A stretch of DNA of 64,000 nucleotides from Bacterioplanoides pacificum (GCF_042648445.1 NZ_JBHRYB010000005.1:1-64000); one strand, 5' to 3'. Counted from the stretch's first letter, positions 6,986-16,282 are shown. Notes: generated by a model not told the origin, from the sequence alone. Numbers and translations: made by a program.

Positions 6986-7819
6986 TCAGCTTAATGGCGC
7001 CGGTGGTGGGGTATCGCTGACGGCTGTAGGCTCGTCCCGCCATGGGAAAAAACGGTCCATACAAGCGGGCACAGGCTGGCTGAAATCCTGCAGCGGGGCC
7101 GGTAATTGTGATTGCCAGGCAAAACGCTGGCACAAACGGCGTAAGACGTTATCGACATCGGCTGTCAGTATCAGTGGTTCAGCACTGACCGGATGTTCCA
7201 TCGTCAGTTGCCAGGCGTGTAACAGCAGCCGGGGGGCGTCGAAATGATCGCGAAAATAACGGCTGTGTTTACCTTTGCCGTAACGTGCGTCACCAATAAT
7301 CGGGTGGGCCAGGTGTTTCAGGTGGCGGCGGATCTGATGTTTGCGGCCTGTTTTGGGCAAGGCTTCAATCAGGGAATAGCGCGACTGGGGGTATTTGTCG
7401 ATGGCAATGGGCAGCTCCACCTGAGCCAGGCAACGAAAATCAGTGATGGCTTCCTGAGGGGGTTTTACTTTTTCGTGTTTGGCGTATTTGTCGACCGGTG
7501 GCGACATGGCTTTATCGAGGTGTACTGACTCCGGAAAGTAACCGCGTACGATCGCCAGGTAGCGTTTTTCCACCGCCCGCTGACGCCACTGATCGACCAC
7601 CAGGCTGGCAATTTCCGGGGTTTTGGCAAACAACAGTACGCCGGAGGTCGGTTTGTCCAGCCGGTGTACCGGATACACGTGATGGCCCAGCATATTACGC
7701 ACCAGCTGCAGTGCAAAGCGGGTTTCATGGCGATCGATTTCGCTGCGGTGCACCAGCAGGCCGCTGGGTTTGTTGATGGCGATCAGATGCTCATCCTGAA
7801 AAATAACCGGTAACTGCAT
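6986..7819 (-). CDS. truC: tRNA pseudouridine(65) synthase, RluA family
   Basis: I start at ATG 7819, with a TGAGG site 5 nt upstream; longer frames run into the divergent promoter region. The protein begins LPVIFQDEHLIAINKPSGLLVHRSEIDRHETR, as TruC proteins do, and has the RluA catalytic motif VHRLDKPTSGV (the Asp is the nucleophile), followed by KTGRKHQIRRH and an R/L-rich C-terminal segment. TruC isomerises U65 in the acceptor stem of certain tRNAs. The 277-residue length is typical. The C-terminus (residues about 240-277) is a low-complexity proline-rich tail without clear function. Confidence 0.88.
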   Translation of the reverse strand: MQLPVIFQDEHLIAINKPSGLLVHRSEIDRHETRFALQLVRNMLGHHVYPVHRLDKPTSGVLLFAKTPEIASLVVDQWRQRAVEKRYLAIVRGYFPESVHLDKAMSPPVDKYAKHEKVKPPQEAITDFRCLAQVELPIAIDKYPQSRYSLIEALPKTGRKHQIRRHLKHLAHPIIGDARYGKGKHSRYFRDHFDAPRLLLHAWQLTMEHPVSAEPLILTADVDNVLRRLCQRFAWQSQLPAPLQDFSQPVPACMDRFFPWRDEPTAVSDTPPPAPLS

Positions 7820-7873
7820 AAGCCTCAGTATCTGTTTGCTAGGGTGATGGCGGTGTCGGGCAATAACGGCGCG

Positions 7874-7890
7874 CACTTTACCGTAAAGTG
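7874..7890. promoter_or_regulatory. 17-bp palindrome between divergent genes (possible operator)
   Basis: CACTTTACCGTAAAGTG is a perfect inverted repeat around a central C, in the gap between truC and the yellow-type propeller gene. The regulator is unknown and no recognised consensus fits. Confidence 0.35.
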
Positions 7891-7979
7891 TGCGGTACGG
7901 CACCTGTCGCTCGTCAGTAGTTAACAGCGCTGGCCAACTTTGTTAGGGTGCTGGCGATTAAAAATAACAAGGAAGCGGG

Positions 7980-9122
7980 ATGTTAAGACGCTGGTTTATT
8001 ATTTTGCTGCTGATGTTGGTGGCGTTATTGGTTGCATTACGCAGTGTGTATCATCAGGACGGGCAGTTTCCGGACCGCAGTGCTGTGCCGTTATTGCCTT
8101 CCACCGAACTGCAACGGGTAGCTGATTTGCCCGCCCCGCCGGGGAATCTGGCGGTCAGTGACGGTGGCCGGTTATTTTTTACCTTTCATCCTGAGGCTGA
8201 CCCGGAGATTAATGTTGCTGAATGGCGGGATGGCCAGGTACAAGCGTTTCCGGATCGCAGCTGGCAACCCGGTGGCAGCCGGGAAAATGCTTTTAATCAG
8301 GTATTATCACTGCGCTTGCACGGCACCACCTTATGGCTGCTGGATACCGGTAAACACGCGCTCAATCGGGTGCGGTTACTGGCTTTTGATATCCGCGACG
8401 GCCAGTTGCTGCATGAATATCACTTTCCGCGTGAGGTCTTTCCGCTGGGGGCTCATGCCAATGATTTCCGGATCAGCCCGGACGGCCGTTATTTTTATAT
8501 CACTGACGCCAGCATTCTGGCGCGCTCACCAGCCCTGGTGGTGTATGACCGGCAGCAGAACGACAGCTGGCGGCTGTTGCATAACAGTGCAACGGTTCAG
8601 GCCGGGCCGTATCAGCCGGTGGTTCAGGGACGGGAAATGACCTTGTTTGGCGTGTTTACCATCAATCCCGGGGTGGATGGCATCGCGCTGGACGCCAATG
8701 GCGAGTGGTTGTATTTCGCAGCGGTCAGTGCCGATCAGGTTTACCGCATTGCCACCGCCGACCTGCATGATCGTCAGTTGCCGTATGCCACGCTTGAATC
8801 CCGGGTTGAAGCACTGGGCGCCAAACCCATGACCGATGGCATGGCGCTGGATGCCAGCGGCAATCTGTATTTTACCGATCTGGAACATTCCGCCATTGTG
8901 CGGCGCACACCAGAGGGGCAATTACAGACCCTGTTACGCTCCGCCGATTTACGCTGGCCGGACGGTTTCAGCCTGGCGGCGGACGGTTATTTATACGTCA
9001 GCTGTTCGGCGTTGCATCAGGTGATCGCTGAGCCGGCCGACGCCATTGAGGCTGCCGGGCCGTTCCAGATTTATCGTTTCCACCTTGGTCGGGCTGAACA
9101 GACTCTGGCAAATCAGCTATAA
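7980..9122 (+). CDS. Major-royal-jelly/yellow-family beta-propeller protein, membrane-anchored or secreted
   Basis: The 380-residue protein starts with a hydrophobic signal anchor (FIILLLMLVALLVAL). The rest fits the MRJP/yellow family: LWLLDTGK, LLAFDIRDGQLLHEYHFPREVFP, ANDFRISPDGRYFYITDAS, LVVYDRQ, VDGIALDANGEWLYFAAVSADQVYRI and MALDASGNLYFTDLEHSAI. Bacterial homologues are six-bladed propellers related to SMP-30/gluconolactonases; their substrates are mostly unknown. An AAGGA-like site precedes the ATG. It is followed after 34 bp by the DUF2007 gene on the same strand. Confidence 0.75.
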   Translation: MLRRWFIILLLMLVALLVALRSVYHQDGQFPDRSAVPLLPSTELQRVADLPAPPGNLAVSDGGRLFFTFHPEADPEINVAEWRDGQVQAFPDRSWQPGGSRENAFNQVLSLRLHGTTLWLLDTGKHALNRVRLLAFDIRDGQLLHEYHFPREVFPLGAHANDFRISPDGRYFYITDASILARSPALVVYDRQQNDSWRLLHNSATVQAGPYQPVVQGREMTLFGVFTINPGVDGIALDANGEWLYFAAVSADQVYRIATADLHDRQLPYATLESRVEALGAKPMTDGMALDASGNLYFTDLEHSAIVRRTPEGQLQTLLRSADLRWPDGFSLAADGYLYVSCSALHQVIAEPADAIEAAGPFQIYRFHLGRAEQTLANQL

Positions 9123-9156
9123 CTGGAAGCAGGCAAATAACTAAAAAACTGTGCCG

Positions 9157-9471
9157 ATGAAGTGTGTTTATAACGCCGCTGATATGCTGGAAGCCCATGT
9201 GCTGGTTGGCTTGTTACAGCAACACAAAATTGCCGCTTTTATCGAAGGGGAATACCTCACCGGCGGTGTCGGTGATCTGGCGACGCATAACTATGTGCGG
9301 GTGATGGTGAATAATGACGACTTTGACCGGGGCCGTCAGCTGGCGCTGGAATACGATCAGGCCAACAGCCACGATCAGCAACCTTTGCCCGACTGGCGGT
9401 TGCGCTACTGGCCCTGGTTTATACTGGCGCTGGCCGGCTTGCTGGTGGCTGAGGTGCTGCGCTATTTCTGA
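9157..9471 (+). CDS. DUF2007 (putative signal-transducing) protein with C-terminal membrane helix
   Basis: The 104-residue protein starts MKCVYNAADMLEAHVLVGLLQQ and continues IAAFIEGEYLTGGVGDL and VRVMVNNDDFDRGRQLALEY, the typical DUF2007 fold with a GE(Y/F)L turn. A C-terminal helix (WPWFILALAGLLVAEVL) probably anchors it in the membrane. GTG 9151 is an alternative start, but ATG 9157 matches family N-termini better. The biochemical role of the family is not established. Confidence 0.75.
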   Translation: MKCVYNAADMLEAHVLVGLLQQHKIAAFIEGEYLTGGVGDLATHNYVRVMVNNDDFDRGRQLALEYDQANSHDQQPLPDWRLRYWPWFILALAGLLVAEVLRYF

Positions 9472-9474
9472 CGC

Positions 9475-10005
9475 TCAGCAATCATCCGGTTGCGGCATAA
9501 ATAACAAATCCGTTTCGCCATAGTCTGTCCCTATGGCACTTAAGGCGGCGGTGATCTGGCCACGGTGATGGGTCTGATGATTAAACAGATGTTGTAAGAT
9601 CTGATCCAGTGGTTTCACCCGGGGCTGACCGCTGCTGCTGGTGTACTCAATCACAGCGGTGGCGTCGTCCTGGCGTAATAAATCGCACCAGCGAATCAAT
9701 ACGTCATCGACCCGCTGGCGTAATGGCCAGAGCAGTTGCAGCTGGTCGCTGATCTGGCCATTAAGGCGGCGCGGAAAATCAATATCTTTTAATTCTTCCA
9801 GAATCGGATACACATGTTGCATGCGGCTGAGCCACATTAAGTCGGTGATTAACAGATGATTCCAGCTGCCGTTAATCGATTGAAAAAACAAACCGCAGTC
9901 ATCGTTCAGTTGCGGGGCTGGCAGCGCCAGACACACCTGATACAGGGATTCATTAATCCAGCGGTTATAACGGGCGGCGCGGCGGTGATGATCGGACCAG
10001 GGCAT
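9475..10005 (-). CDS. DinB/YfiT-type four-helix metalloprotein
   Basis: I start at ATG 10005, preceded by GTGAGG. The 176-residue protein has the DinB-like pattern of a three-histidine metal site: one His in GSWNHLLITDLMW and two in HLFNHQTHHRGQI near the C-terminus. Members bind Ni or Zn; some act as thiol-dependent transferases, and many are stress-induced with unknown substrates. Its 3' end lies 3 bp from the stop of the convergent DUF2007 gene. No DNA-binding motif is visible. Confidence 0.8.
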   Translation of the reverse strand: MPWSDHHRRAARYNRWINESLYQVCLALPAPQLNDDCGLFFQSINGSWNHLLITDLMWLSRMQHVYPILEELKDIDFPRRLNGQISDQLQLLWPLRQRVDDVLIRWCDLLRQDDATAVIEYTSSSGQPRVKPLDQILQHLFNHQTHHRGQITAALSAIGTDYGETDLLFMPQPDDC

Positions 10006-10157
10006 AACGGCCTCACATATAAATAAACACATCTGTAAAAAGCGTATGCCAGAGAATATGACGCGGCAAGCTGTTCTCGCGCTCGTAGCTGGTTATGATA
10101 GCCGACCTTTGTGTTACCGAAGCGCAACCGCCAGAGTCAGGTTAAGGACAACAGCCC

Positions 10158-13097
10158 ATGACGTTCCATCGCAGCAGACCTCATATTCCGCTACGCCGCC
10201 GGGTAAACCGGGCATGGTTAACGGGTTATTCCGGCCGGTTTGTTGCGGGCCTGTTGTGGCTGTTAACGGGTTGCCTGGGGACGCTGTCTGCGTCTGCCAA
10301 TCCGGTGGCCTGGGATACCACAGCCGGGGGCTGGAAAAGCCGCCAGTCGGCTCATTTTCAGATTTTTTATCGCCCGCCGCTGGCGGCTATGGCGCAACGC
10401 TCACTGGCGCTGGCAGAACAGGCACACCAGCGTTTGCTGCCGTTTTTCAGCGATGCCCGCGGGCAGGTACGGTTGCCGCCGGAGCGCACCCGGATGGTGC
10501 TGGTGGATGAGTTTGATCTGTCGAATGGCTGGGCCACTCCGTTCCCGTTTGCCCAGATCCGGCTGTACGCCAGCCCACCTCAGGATGTGAATGGCCTGGA
10601 CAGTATGGACGACTGGCTGCACGGTCTGATTCTGCACGAATACGTCCATATTCTGCACAGCGAAATGGCCAGTGGCAGTGCCGCCGGGCTGCGTCGCCTG
10701 TTTGGCCGCACGCCGTTATTACCGCTGTTGGTGCCACTGTCGTCATTTCCACACGCCCTGTCACCACCGCTGCTGCTGGAAGGGCTGGCGGTGTATCTGG
10801 AAACCGATCAGCAGCATGGATATGGCCGGCTGCAAAGTAATTATTACCGCATGCAGATGCGCACGGAAGTGGCCAGTGGTGAGCTGATGAGTTTATCCGA
10901 AGCGGTTACGCCCGGGCGCAGCTGGCCCGCGAACCGGGCGTACCTGTACGGCGGCTATTTTATTGACTTTCTGGTGCGCCGTTATGGTGAGGACAGTGTG
11001 CGCCGTTATCTGCAGTATTACAGCAATGAGGTGTTGCTGTATTTCACCCAGCAGGGTACCGCACGTCAGGTTTTTGGCCACTCGTTTGAGTCCTTGTGGC
11101 AGGCGTTTCTGGCCGATCTGCGCCAGCAGTTTGCCGGCTCGGGGACGACTTCCGAAACGTCTGCTGAGGTGCAGGTGTGGCAGCAGCAGTTGCCGCGTAT
11201 GCCACGCCTGGCGGCTGCACAGCAACAGTTATATACGCTGGCTGACAGCCGTCATGAGCGACAGAGCATTCAGCACTGGCCGCAGCCGCAACATCCACAA
11301 CAGCCGCCACAGCGGCTGGTACACAGCAACCGGGTAACCGATCTGGATGTCTCCGCCGGCGGCGTGTTACTGACTTCCCGGACGCTGACGTATGCCAGTG
11401 GCCGGGTCTGGAACGACCTGTTTATCTGGCAACCACAGCGCGGCTGGCAAGCGCTGACCCGGCAACAGCGTTTCCGTAAAGCCCGCTGGCTGAGCAACAC
11501 TCAGATTCTCGCCAGCCGGTCGCTGGCCGGGATCAGTGAGTTGTGGTTACTGACGCTGGATGACCAGCAACAGCTGCAGCAATCGCAGCGACTGTGGCGT
11601 GGCACGGCCGGGCAGGTGGTGGCTGACTTTGATGTCTGGCAGCAGCAGCTGGTGGCCAGCATCAAACAACCGGGGCAGGGCTGGAATCTGTATCACAGCC
11701 GTATTAACGCTACCGCGGCGCTCCGCTGGCAGCCGCTGACCAACAGCCGGGCTTATGAGCAGGGGCCACGTTTCAGTGCCGACGGCCGGCTGCTGTTCAG
11801 CGCTGACTATCACGGTCGGTTTAATATTTATCGCCTCGACCCGGCGGCATGGCTGCAGCCGTCTGAACAGCCGCAACTGGAACAACTGACACACAGCGAC
11901 AGCGGCGCATTCACACCGCTGTCAGTGGGACAACAGCTGTTTTACAGCCGTTACCGACACGATGGTTTTGAGCTGGTCAGCCAGCCACTGACGGCGGGAT
12001 ATGTTCAGCTGAGCCGCGACAGCCTGAGTGGCCGTTATGATTATCCGCTGCAGCCACAACAGCCGGCGGAGGTTTCGGCAGAACAGGATTATACCGTTAT
12101 CAATCCGGCTTTTTACCGCAGTCTGCAGCCTCATAGCTGGACCCCGTATTATCTGCAAGACGGCGAACAGCGCCGTTTGGGGCTGGCCAGCGCGGGTACT
12201 GATGCCCTCGGGCGTCAGCGCTGGAGTCTGTTGCTGAACCACGACAGCCGTCAGCAGCAGTTTAACGGCCAGTTTTTGTGGCAATACGATAATCGCTGGA
12301 GCCTGGGGTTCAGCCGCGATCACACCACGCTGGGTAACTGGCTGAGACGGGACGACAGCTGGTTGTTGCAGCGTGACTGGCTGTTGCCACAATGGCAGGA
12401 TCAGCTCAGTCTGCATAGCGGGCTGAGTTACGAACATCAACGTTTGTTAGCCACCGAACTGAGTCGTGACGAGAGCCTGGTGGGTGCCGCGTTGCGCTTT
12501 AATAACCAGCAGTTTTTTATCGATGTGGCCGGTGTGGGCTGGGGCAGTGACGCCGACCTGGTGTTTGAAACCAACGATGTGCTGGCATCGGATTACAGTG
12601 GCGATGTGTGGCAGGGGCGCTGGCGCCATCACTTTGATTTACCCGGACGCAGCAGCCTCAGTTACAGCCTGGCACTGGGTAAAGCAGGACCGCAGGCCCA
12701 GGCGTTTGTGCTGGGAGGGGAGCAGGGTGAACAGCAGCGCTTGTTTGGCCGAAATGAATATCGCCTGCGCGGTTACGATCAGGGTGTACAGAGTGGCCAT
12801 TTTATTCATCAGCAAACCCTGCAGCTGGGGTTTCCGCTGGCACGGATAGAACGTAACTGGGGTCTTAATCCGCTGGGGCTGGGGGACATCAGTGGCCGCC
12901 TGTTTATCGACAGTGGCCGCGCCTGGTTTCGCCGGCAGCAACGTGATCAGCTGACCGGGATCGGAGTGGAGGTCCGCAGCGATATTATTCTCGGTTATCG
13001 CCTGCTGGCACCACTGACGCTGGGGCTGGCGAAGGGTTTAAATCCGGCCAATGGTGAGCAGCGTCAGTTTTATCTGCGTTTTGGCCTGTTACTGTAA
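10158..13097 (+). CDS. Large secreted HExxH metalloprotease with propeller-like middle and outer-membrane barrel C-terminus
   Basis: The 979-residue protein has a signal-type N-terminus (hydrophobic FVAGLLWLLTGCLGTLSASA after basic residues), then a gluzincin-type peptidase domain. The zinc motif is LHEYVHILH (H160, E161, H164) and E208 in LLEGLAVYLET is the likely third ligand. Residues about 330-640 contain repeated W/L-rich strands and SADGRLLFSADYHGRFNIY, as in TolB/WD40-like propellers. From about residue 690 the sequence alternates strands like a BamA/TamA-type barrel and ends in phenylalanine-leucine (FYLRFGLLL). The architecture predicts a peptidase displayed at or inserted in the outer membrane. 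I know no named family for the full combination. It is divergent from dinB. Confidence 0.65.
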   Translation: MTFHRSRPHIPLRRRVNRAWLTGYSGRFVAGLLWLLTGCLGTLSASANPVAWDTTAGGWKSRQSAHFQIFYRPPLAAMAQRSLALAEQAHQRLLPFFSDARGQVRLPPERTRMVLVDEFDLSNGWATPFPFAQIRLYASPPQDVNGLDSMDDWLHGLILHEYVHILHSEMASGSAAGLRRLFGRTPLLPLLVPLSSFPHALSPPLLLEGLAVYLETDQQHGYGRLQSNYYRMQMRTEVASGELMSLSEAVTPGRSWPANRAYLYGGYFIDFLVRRYGEDSVRRYLQYYSNEVLLYFTQQGTARQVFGHSFESLWQAFLADLRQQFAGSGTTSETSAEVQVWQQQLPRMPRLAAAQQQLYTLADSRHERQSIQHWPQPQHPQQPPQRLVHSNRVTDLDVSAGGVLLTSRTLTYASGRVWNDLFIWQPQRGWQALTRQQRFRKARWLSNTQILASRSLAGISELWLLTLDDQQQLQQSQRLWRGTAGQVVADFDVWQQQLVASIKQPGQGWNLYHSRINATAALRWQPLTNSRAYEQGPRFSADGRLLFSADYHGRFNIYRLDPAAWLQPSEQPQLEQLTHSDSGAFTPLSVGQQLFYSRYRHDGFELVSQPLTAGYVQLSRDSLSGRYDYPLQPQQPAEVSAEQDYTVINPAFYRSLQPHSWTPYYLQDGEQRRLGLASAGTDALGRQRWSLLLNHDSRQQQFNGQFLWQYDNRWSLGFSRDHTTLGNWLRRDDSWLLQRDWLLPQWQDQLSLHSGLSYEHQRLLATELSRDESLVGAALRFNNQQFFIDVAGVGWGSDADLVFETNDVLASDYSGDVWQGRWRHHFDLPGRSSLSYSLALGKAGPQAQAFVLGGEQGEQQRLFGRNEYRLRGYDQGVQSGHFIHQQTLQLGFPLARIERNWGLNPLGLGDISGRLFIDSGRAWFRRQQRDQLTGIGVEVRSDIILGYRLLAPLTLGLAKGLNPANGEQRQFYLRFGLLL

Positions 13098-13151
13098 GGC
13101 AAACTGACGTAATGTTTACAGCGAATACATATTAACCCGGAGCCTGGTCGT

Positions 13152-14492
13152 TTGACTGCTACTCACTCCTGTTCTGATGCTGCCAGCCGTGCTGGCAGTG
13201 CGTCCGTTAAACCGTCGCTGGCCGTGATTGGCAGTGGTATTGCCGGTTTGTCAGCGGCCTGGCTGCTGAAACAAAAATACGATGTCACCCTGATCGAAAG
13301 CCACGACAAGGTCGGTATGGGGGTGTTCAGTGTTGATTATCAGTCGGCCGGTGTTGATAACCGCATCGATATTCCGTTGCGGGTTTTTTGTGACGGTTAT
13401 TATCCCAATCTGCTGGCACTGTACCGTCATATTGGTGTTGAAATTGAAGCCGGAGATCATGCCGGGGTGTTTTTTGATCACCGCGGTAAGGAGGTGCTGC
13501 ATTATGGCAATGTGGCGCTGGGCCGGTACCGCTTTTCACTGCCGAAACTGAAGTCGCTATTTAGCTGGCGTGCCTGGCGTCTGATGCTGGCGTTCCGGCG
13601 TTTTAACCGTCTGGCGCAACAGGCGTTATTAACGGATGAGCAGCTGCGACAAAAAACGCTGCAACAATTTCTGCAACAACAGCAGATCGACGGTGAGTTC
13701 ACTGAACAGCTGTTATTGCCGGTACTGGCGGTAACCTGTACCTGTGATTATCACAGCATTCTGAATTATCCGGCGGATGTCATTCTGGCCTATCTCACTT
13801 GTGGTGTGTGGCAATTCGGTATTATTCATGCGCGCAACGGCGTTGACGATATCGTGCCGCGGCTGACGCAGGGCATTCAGGTGCAGACCGGCCAGACGGT
13901 ACAGAGTGTCCGGTCGTGTGGTGAACAGCTGCAGCTGACCCTGGCCGATGGCCAGCAGCAGCGCTTTGATCAGGTGGTGATTGCCTGTCAGGCACAACAG
14001 GCAGCGGCCATGCTGGATGGCTTTGACCAGCAGCAAGCCTGGTTGCGTCAGGTACCGTTTGAAACATCGACCATGATGGTACACACCGACAGTGGTTTTT
14101 TGCCACAGCAGGGTAAAGGTTGCTCTGCCGTCAGTTATTGTCTGCCGCCACAGGGCCGGCAGCGGCCACAGGTCAGCGTTGATTTAACCAAAGCCATTCC
14201 CCGCTACCGGCAACAGGGCACCGTGTTTCAGACCTGGCATCCAACGTTTGAACCGGGCGCTGGTCAGCTGCTGGCAAAAGTGGCATTTACCCGCCCGCTG
14301 GTAACGCTGGAAAGCCGGGCCGCGATGCAACAATTACGACAACAGCAACAACAACAGTGCGATAACCGGCTGTGGTTCTGTGGTTCTTACCTGGCCGATA
14401 AAGTGCCCTTGCTGGATGCGGCGGTGGATTCTTCGGTGGCGGTGGCCGAGGCTCTGGGGGTGGAAATTCCCTGGCAGGCGGCCGGGCACTGA
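13152..14492 (+). CDS. NAD/FAD-binding oxidoreductase (COG2907-type, amine-oxidase fold)
   Basis: The 446-residue protein starts at TTG 13152, with GGAG about 10 nt before. The FAD Rossmann motif AVIGSGIAGLSAAWLL (residues about 24-39) and the C-terminal LWFCGSYL...LLDAAVDSSVAVAEAL segment fit predicted NAD/FAD-binding oxidoreductases found beside cyclopropane-fatty-acid-type methyltransferases. The reaction is not known; in comparable clusters these enzymes act on fatty acyl chains. Its TGA overlaps the ATG of the methyltransferase by 1 base, so the two are translationally coupled. Confidence 0.7.
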   Translation: MTATHSCSDAASRAGSASVKPSLAVIGSGIAGLSAAWLLKQKYDVTLIESHDKVGMGVFSVDYQSAGVDNRIDIPLRVFCDGYYPNLLALYRHIGVEIEAGDHAGVFFDHRGKEVLHYGNVALGRYRFSLPKLKSLFSWRAWRLMLAFRRFNRLAQQALLTDEQLRQKTLQQFLQQQQIDGEFTEQLLLPVLAVTCTCDYHSILNYPADVILAYLTCGVWQFGIIHARNGVDDIVPRLTQGIQVQTGQTVQSVRSCGEQLQLTLADGQQQRFDQVVIACQAQQAAAMLDGFDQQQAWLRQVPFETSTMMVHTDSGFLPQQGKGCSAVSYCLPPQGRQRPQVSVDLTKAIPRYRQQGTVFQTWHPTFEPGAGQLLAKVAFTRPLVTLESRAAMQQLRQQQQQQCDNRLWFCGSYLADKVPLLDAAVDSSVAVAEALGVEIPWQAAGH

Positions 14493-15397
14493 TGCCCCCG
14501 TCGGAGACGTTTTTTGATCTGGCCGAACAGCGCCTGAATCCGCCGGGACGGTGCTGGGGTAACCTGGGATTGTGGCCGGCGGCGCCGTTGCTGGGTACTG
14601 CCGGAGAATACGCTGACGCCTGTGAGCAGCTGGCCCACACGCTGGCGGCGGCGGCCGGACTGGGGCCCGGTAGTGTGGTACTGGATGCCGGGTTTGGTTG
14701 TGGTGATCAGCTGCTGTTATGGCGTGCTGATTATCGGGTGGCACAATTATTTGGTATTAATTTTTCGTCATTACAAACCGGGCTGGCGCAGCAGCGCTTA
14801 CAGCAGCAGGCGCAACAACAGCAGGATGAGGTGCTGGCCCGGGCGGCACAACAGTGTGTGCAGGGGGATGCATGTGATGCGCGCCTGTTCTCAGAGTTAA
14901 GTGATGCCGGTATTAACTGCGTGCTGGCACTGGACTGCATTTATCACTTCCCCGATAAATTACACTTCTGGCAACAGGCGACGGCACTTCTGCAGCATCA
15001 GCCGAAGGGCGTTATCGCCTGTACCGATCTGAATCTGTGTCGCCCTCTGGCTGATTTTCCCTGGCTGGTAAGGTGCTTATTAACGGCCATGTTGCGGGCT
15101 TCATCAATACCGTTAAACAATCTGCAAACCGTGGAGCAAAGCCGCACCCGGTTGCAACAGCTGACAGCGGGCAACGTTTCTGTCGTTGATCTCAGTGACC
15201 GGGTGATGCCGCGTTTTGGCGTTTGGTTTGCTGCCTTTCGGCGTCGTCAGACTGGTCGGCGCTGGTCACCGGGCTGGCTTAAATATCAGCTGACCGGGGC
15301 TTTCCTGCAGCAGGCCTGGCGCCGTGGCTGGCTCAGCTATACGCTGATCCGGGCTGAGCTGGCGTCAGAACAGCCAATGGCGACGCCGGAGCAGTAG
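14492..15397 (+). CDS. SAM-dependent class I methyltransferase
   Basis: The 301-residue protein has the SAM-binding motif VVLDAGFGCGDQ (residues about 63-74), an acidic post-I region, and a LALDCIYHFPDK segment near residue 150 that resembles small-molecule and lipid methyltransferases. The overlap with the flavoprotein and the adjacent thioesterase suggest a lipid substrate, but that is inference; the classical cyclopropane-synthase motifs are not evident. A basic C-terminal region (QTGRRWSPGWLKYQ...WRRGW) might contact membrane. Confidence 0.65.
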   Translation: MPPSETFFDLAEQRLNPPGRCWGNLGLWPAAPLLGTAGEYADACEQLAHTLAAAAGLGPGSVVLDAGFGCGDQLLLWRADYRVAQLFGINFSSLQTGLAQQRLQQQAQQQQDEVLARAAQQCVQGDACDARLFSELSDAGINCVLALDCIYHFPDKLHFWQQATALLQHQPKGVIACTDLNLCRPLADFPWLVRCLLTAMLRASSIPLNNLQTVEQSRTRLQQLTAGNVSVVDLSDRVMPRFGVWFAAFRRRQTGRRWSPGWLKYQLTGAFLQQAWRRGWLSYTLIRAELASEQPMATPEQ

Positions 15398-15403
15398 CGT
15401 AAA

Positions 15404-15988
15404 GTGCGCCGCTTTGAATTGCTCACTGTGGTGGTTATGAATTTATTTGGCCGTTTATTACTGATTTTACTGGCCCGTCGCTGGGCAACCCAAAAAACAG
15501 CGCAGCAGGTGTTTTCTGATTATTTCCGCGTCTGGTTCCACGATCTGGGCTGGCGCGATCATTTACCCAATTATCGTTTTTACAGTTTTATGGAACTGGG
15601 CCGCTTTTCCTTCTGGCACGGCACCGGGCTGGCACATAATGGCAGTTACCGGGTGCGTATGATTGCGGCGCAGGATTTTATTTATTTGCGGCCGTTGTCG
15701 CCGTTCAGCCGTTTCCGTTGTGATACTCAGCTGTTGGGCTGGGATGATAAATATCTGTATTTTCGTCACAATTTTTATCACCGTCATACGCTGGTGGGGA
15801 TTGGCCTGGTGAAAGAAGCCTGCCTGATTAAAGGCCAGGTGGTAAAGCCAAAATATATTCTCGGACAAGACCCGCAGGGAGATGCGGTCATTGATGCCTG
15901 GCAGGCGCTGCAGCAACAGATTAAAAACGGCCAGCCGGCAGTCGCTGAAGACAGTCAGACAGATCACAGCGGACTGGAAATACGCTGA
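15404..15988 (+). CDS. Thioesterase-superfamily (hotdog) protein, THEM6-like
   Basis: The 194-residue product has a hydrophobic N-terminus (LLTVVVMNLFGRLLLILLA) followed by YRFYSFMELGRFSFWHGTGL and FRCDTQLLGWDDKYLYFRHNFYH. This pattern of a short xYxxFxELxR segment and a long strand-rich tail is seen in 4-hydroxybenzoyl-CoA-thioesterase-like and THEM6-like hotdog proteins. It probably hydrolyses or carries an acyl thioester at the membrane. GTG 15404 is the first start; ATG 15437 is possible. It is the third gene of the oxidoreductase-methyltransferase unit, starting 6 bp after it. Confidence 0.65.
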   Translation: MRRFELLTVVVMNLFGRLLLILLARRWATQKTAQQVFSDYFRVWFHDLGWRDHLPNYRFYSFMELGRFSFWHGTGLAHNGSYRVRMIAAQDFIYLRPLSPFSRFRCDTQLLGWDDKYLYFRHNFYHRHTLVGIGLVKEACLIKGQVVKPKYILGQDPQGDAVIDAWQALQQQIKNGQPAVAEDSQTDHSGLEIR

Positions 15989-15990
15989 TC

Positions 15991-16184
15991 TTCAGCTTGA
16001 TGAAAAACCCCTATTATTTAAATCCTGCTAATTTCCCCACCCGAAGGGTGGAGAAATAGCTCCTAAGTTTACATTTCCGCCCCTCTGGGGTGGAGATACC
16101 AAGGTAAAACTCTGCTTACTTTGAGTTATTAGTGGGGATTTAACCTGCAATGAAAGAGGCTGCTGGACGTTGTCAGCCGTCTGA
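15991..16184 (+). repeat. 194-bp dispersed repeat, copy A
   Basis: This stretch aligns without gaps to 51438-51631 with about 10 differences in 194 positions (about 95%). Two hairpins are visible: ATTTCCCCACCC (16031-16042) with GGGTGGAGAAAT (16046-16057), one mismatch; and CCGCCCC/GGGGTGG around TCT just after. It starts 2 bp after the stop of the thioesterase gene, in the same orientation. No coding frame is apparent. It may be a MITE-like element or a structured 3'-UTR RNA. Confidence 0.8.
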
Positions 16185-16282
16185 TATTTTTATTATTTAT
16201 CTTCGTTATTGCCCTCTATTTTTTAGTGTGGCACTGGCTTACGGTGATACGCCTGTTTTCCAGCTGATAAAGAGCAAGGCAT

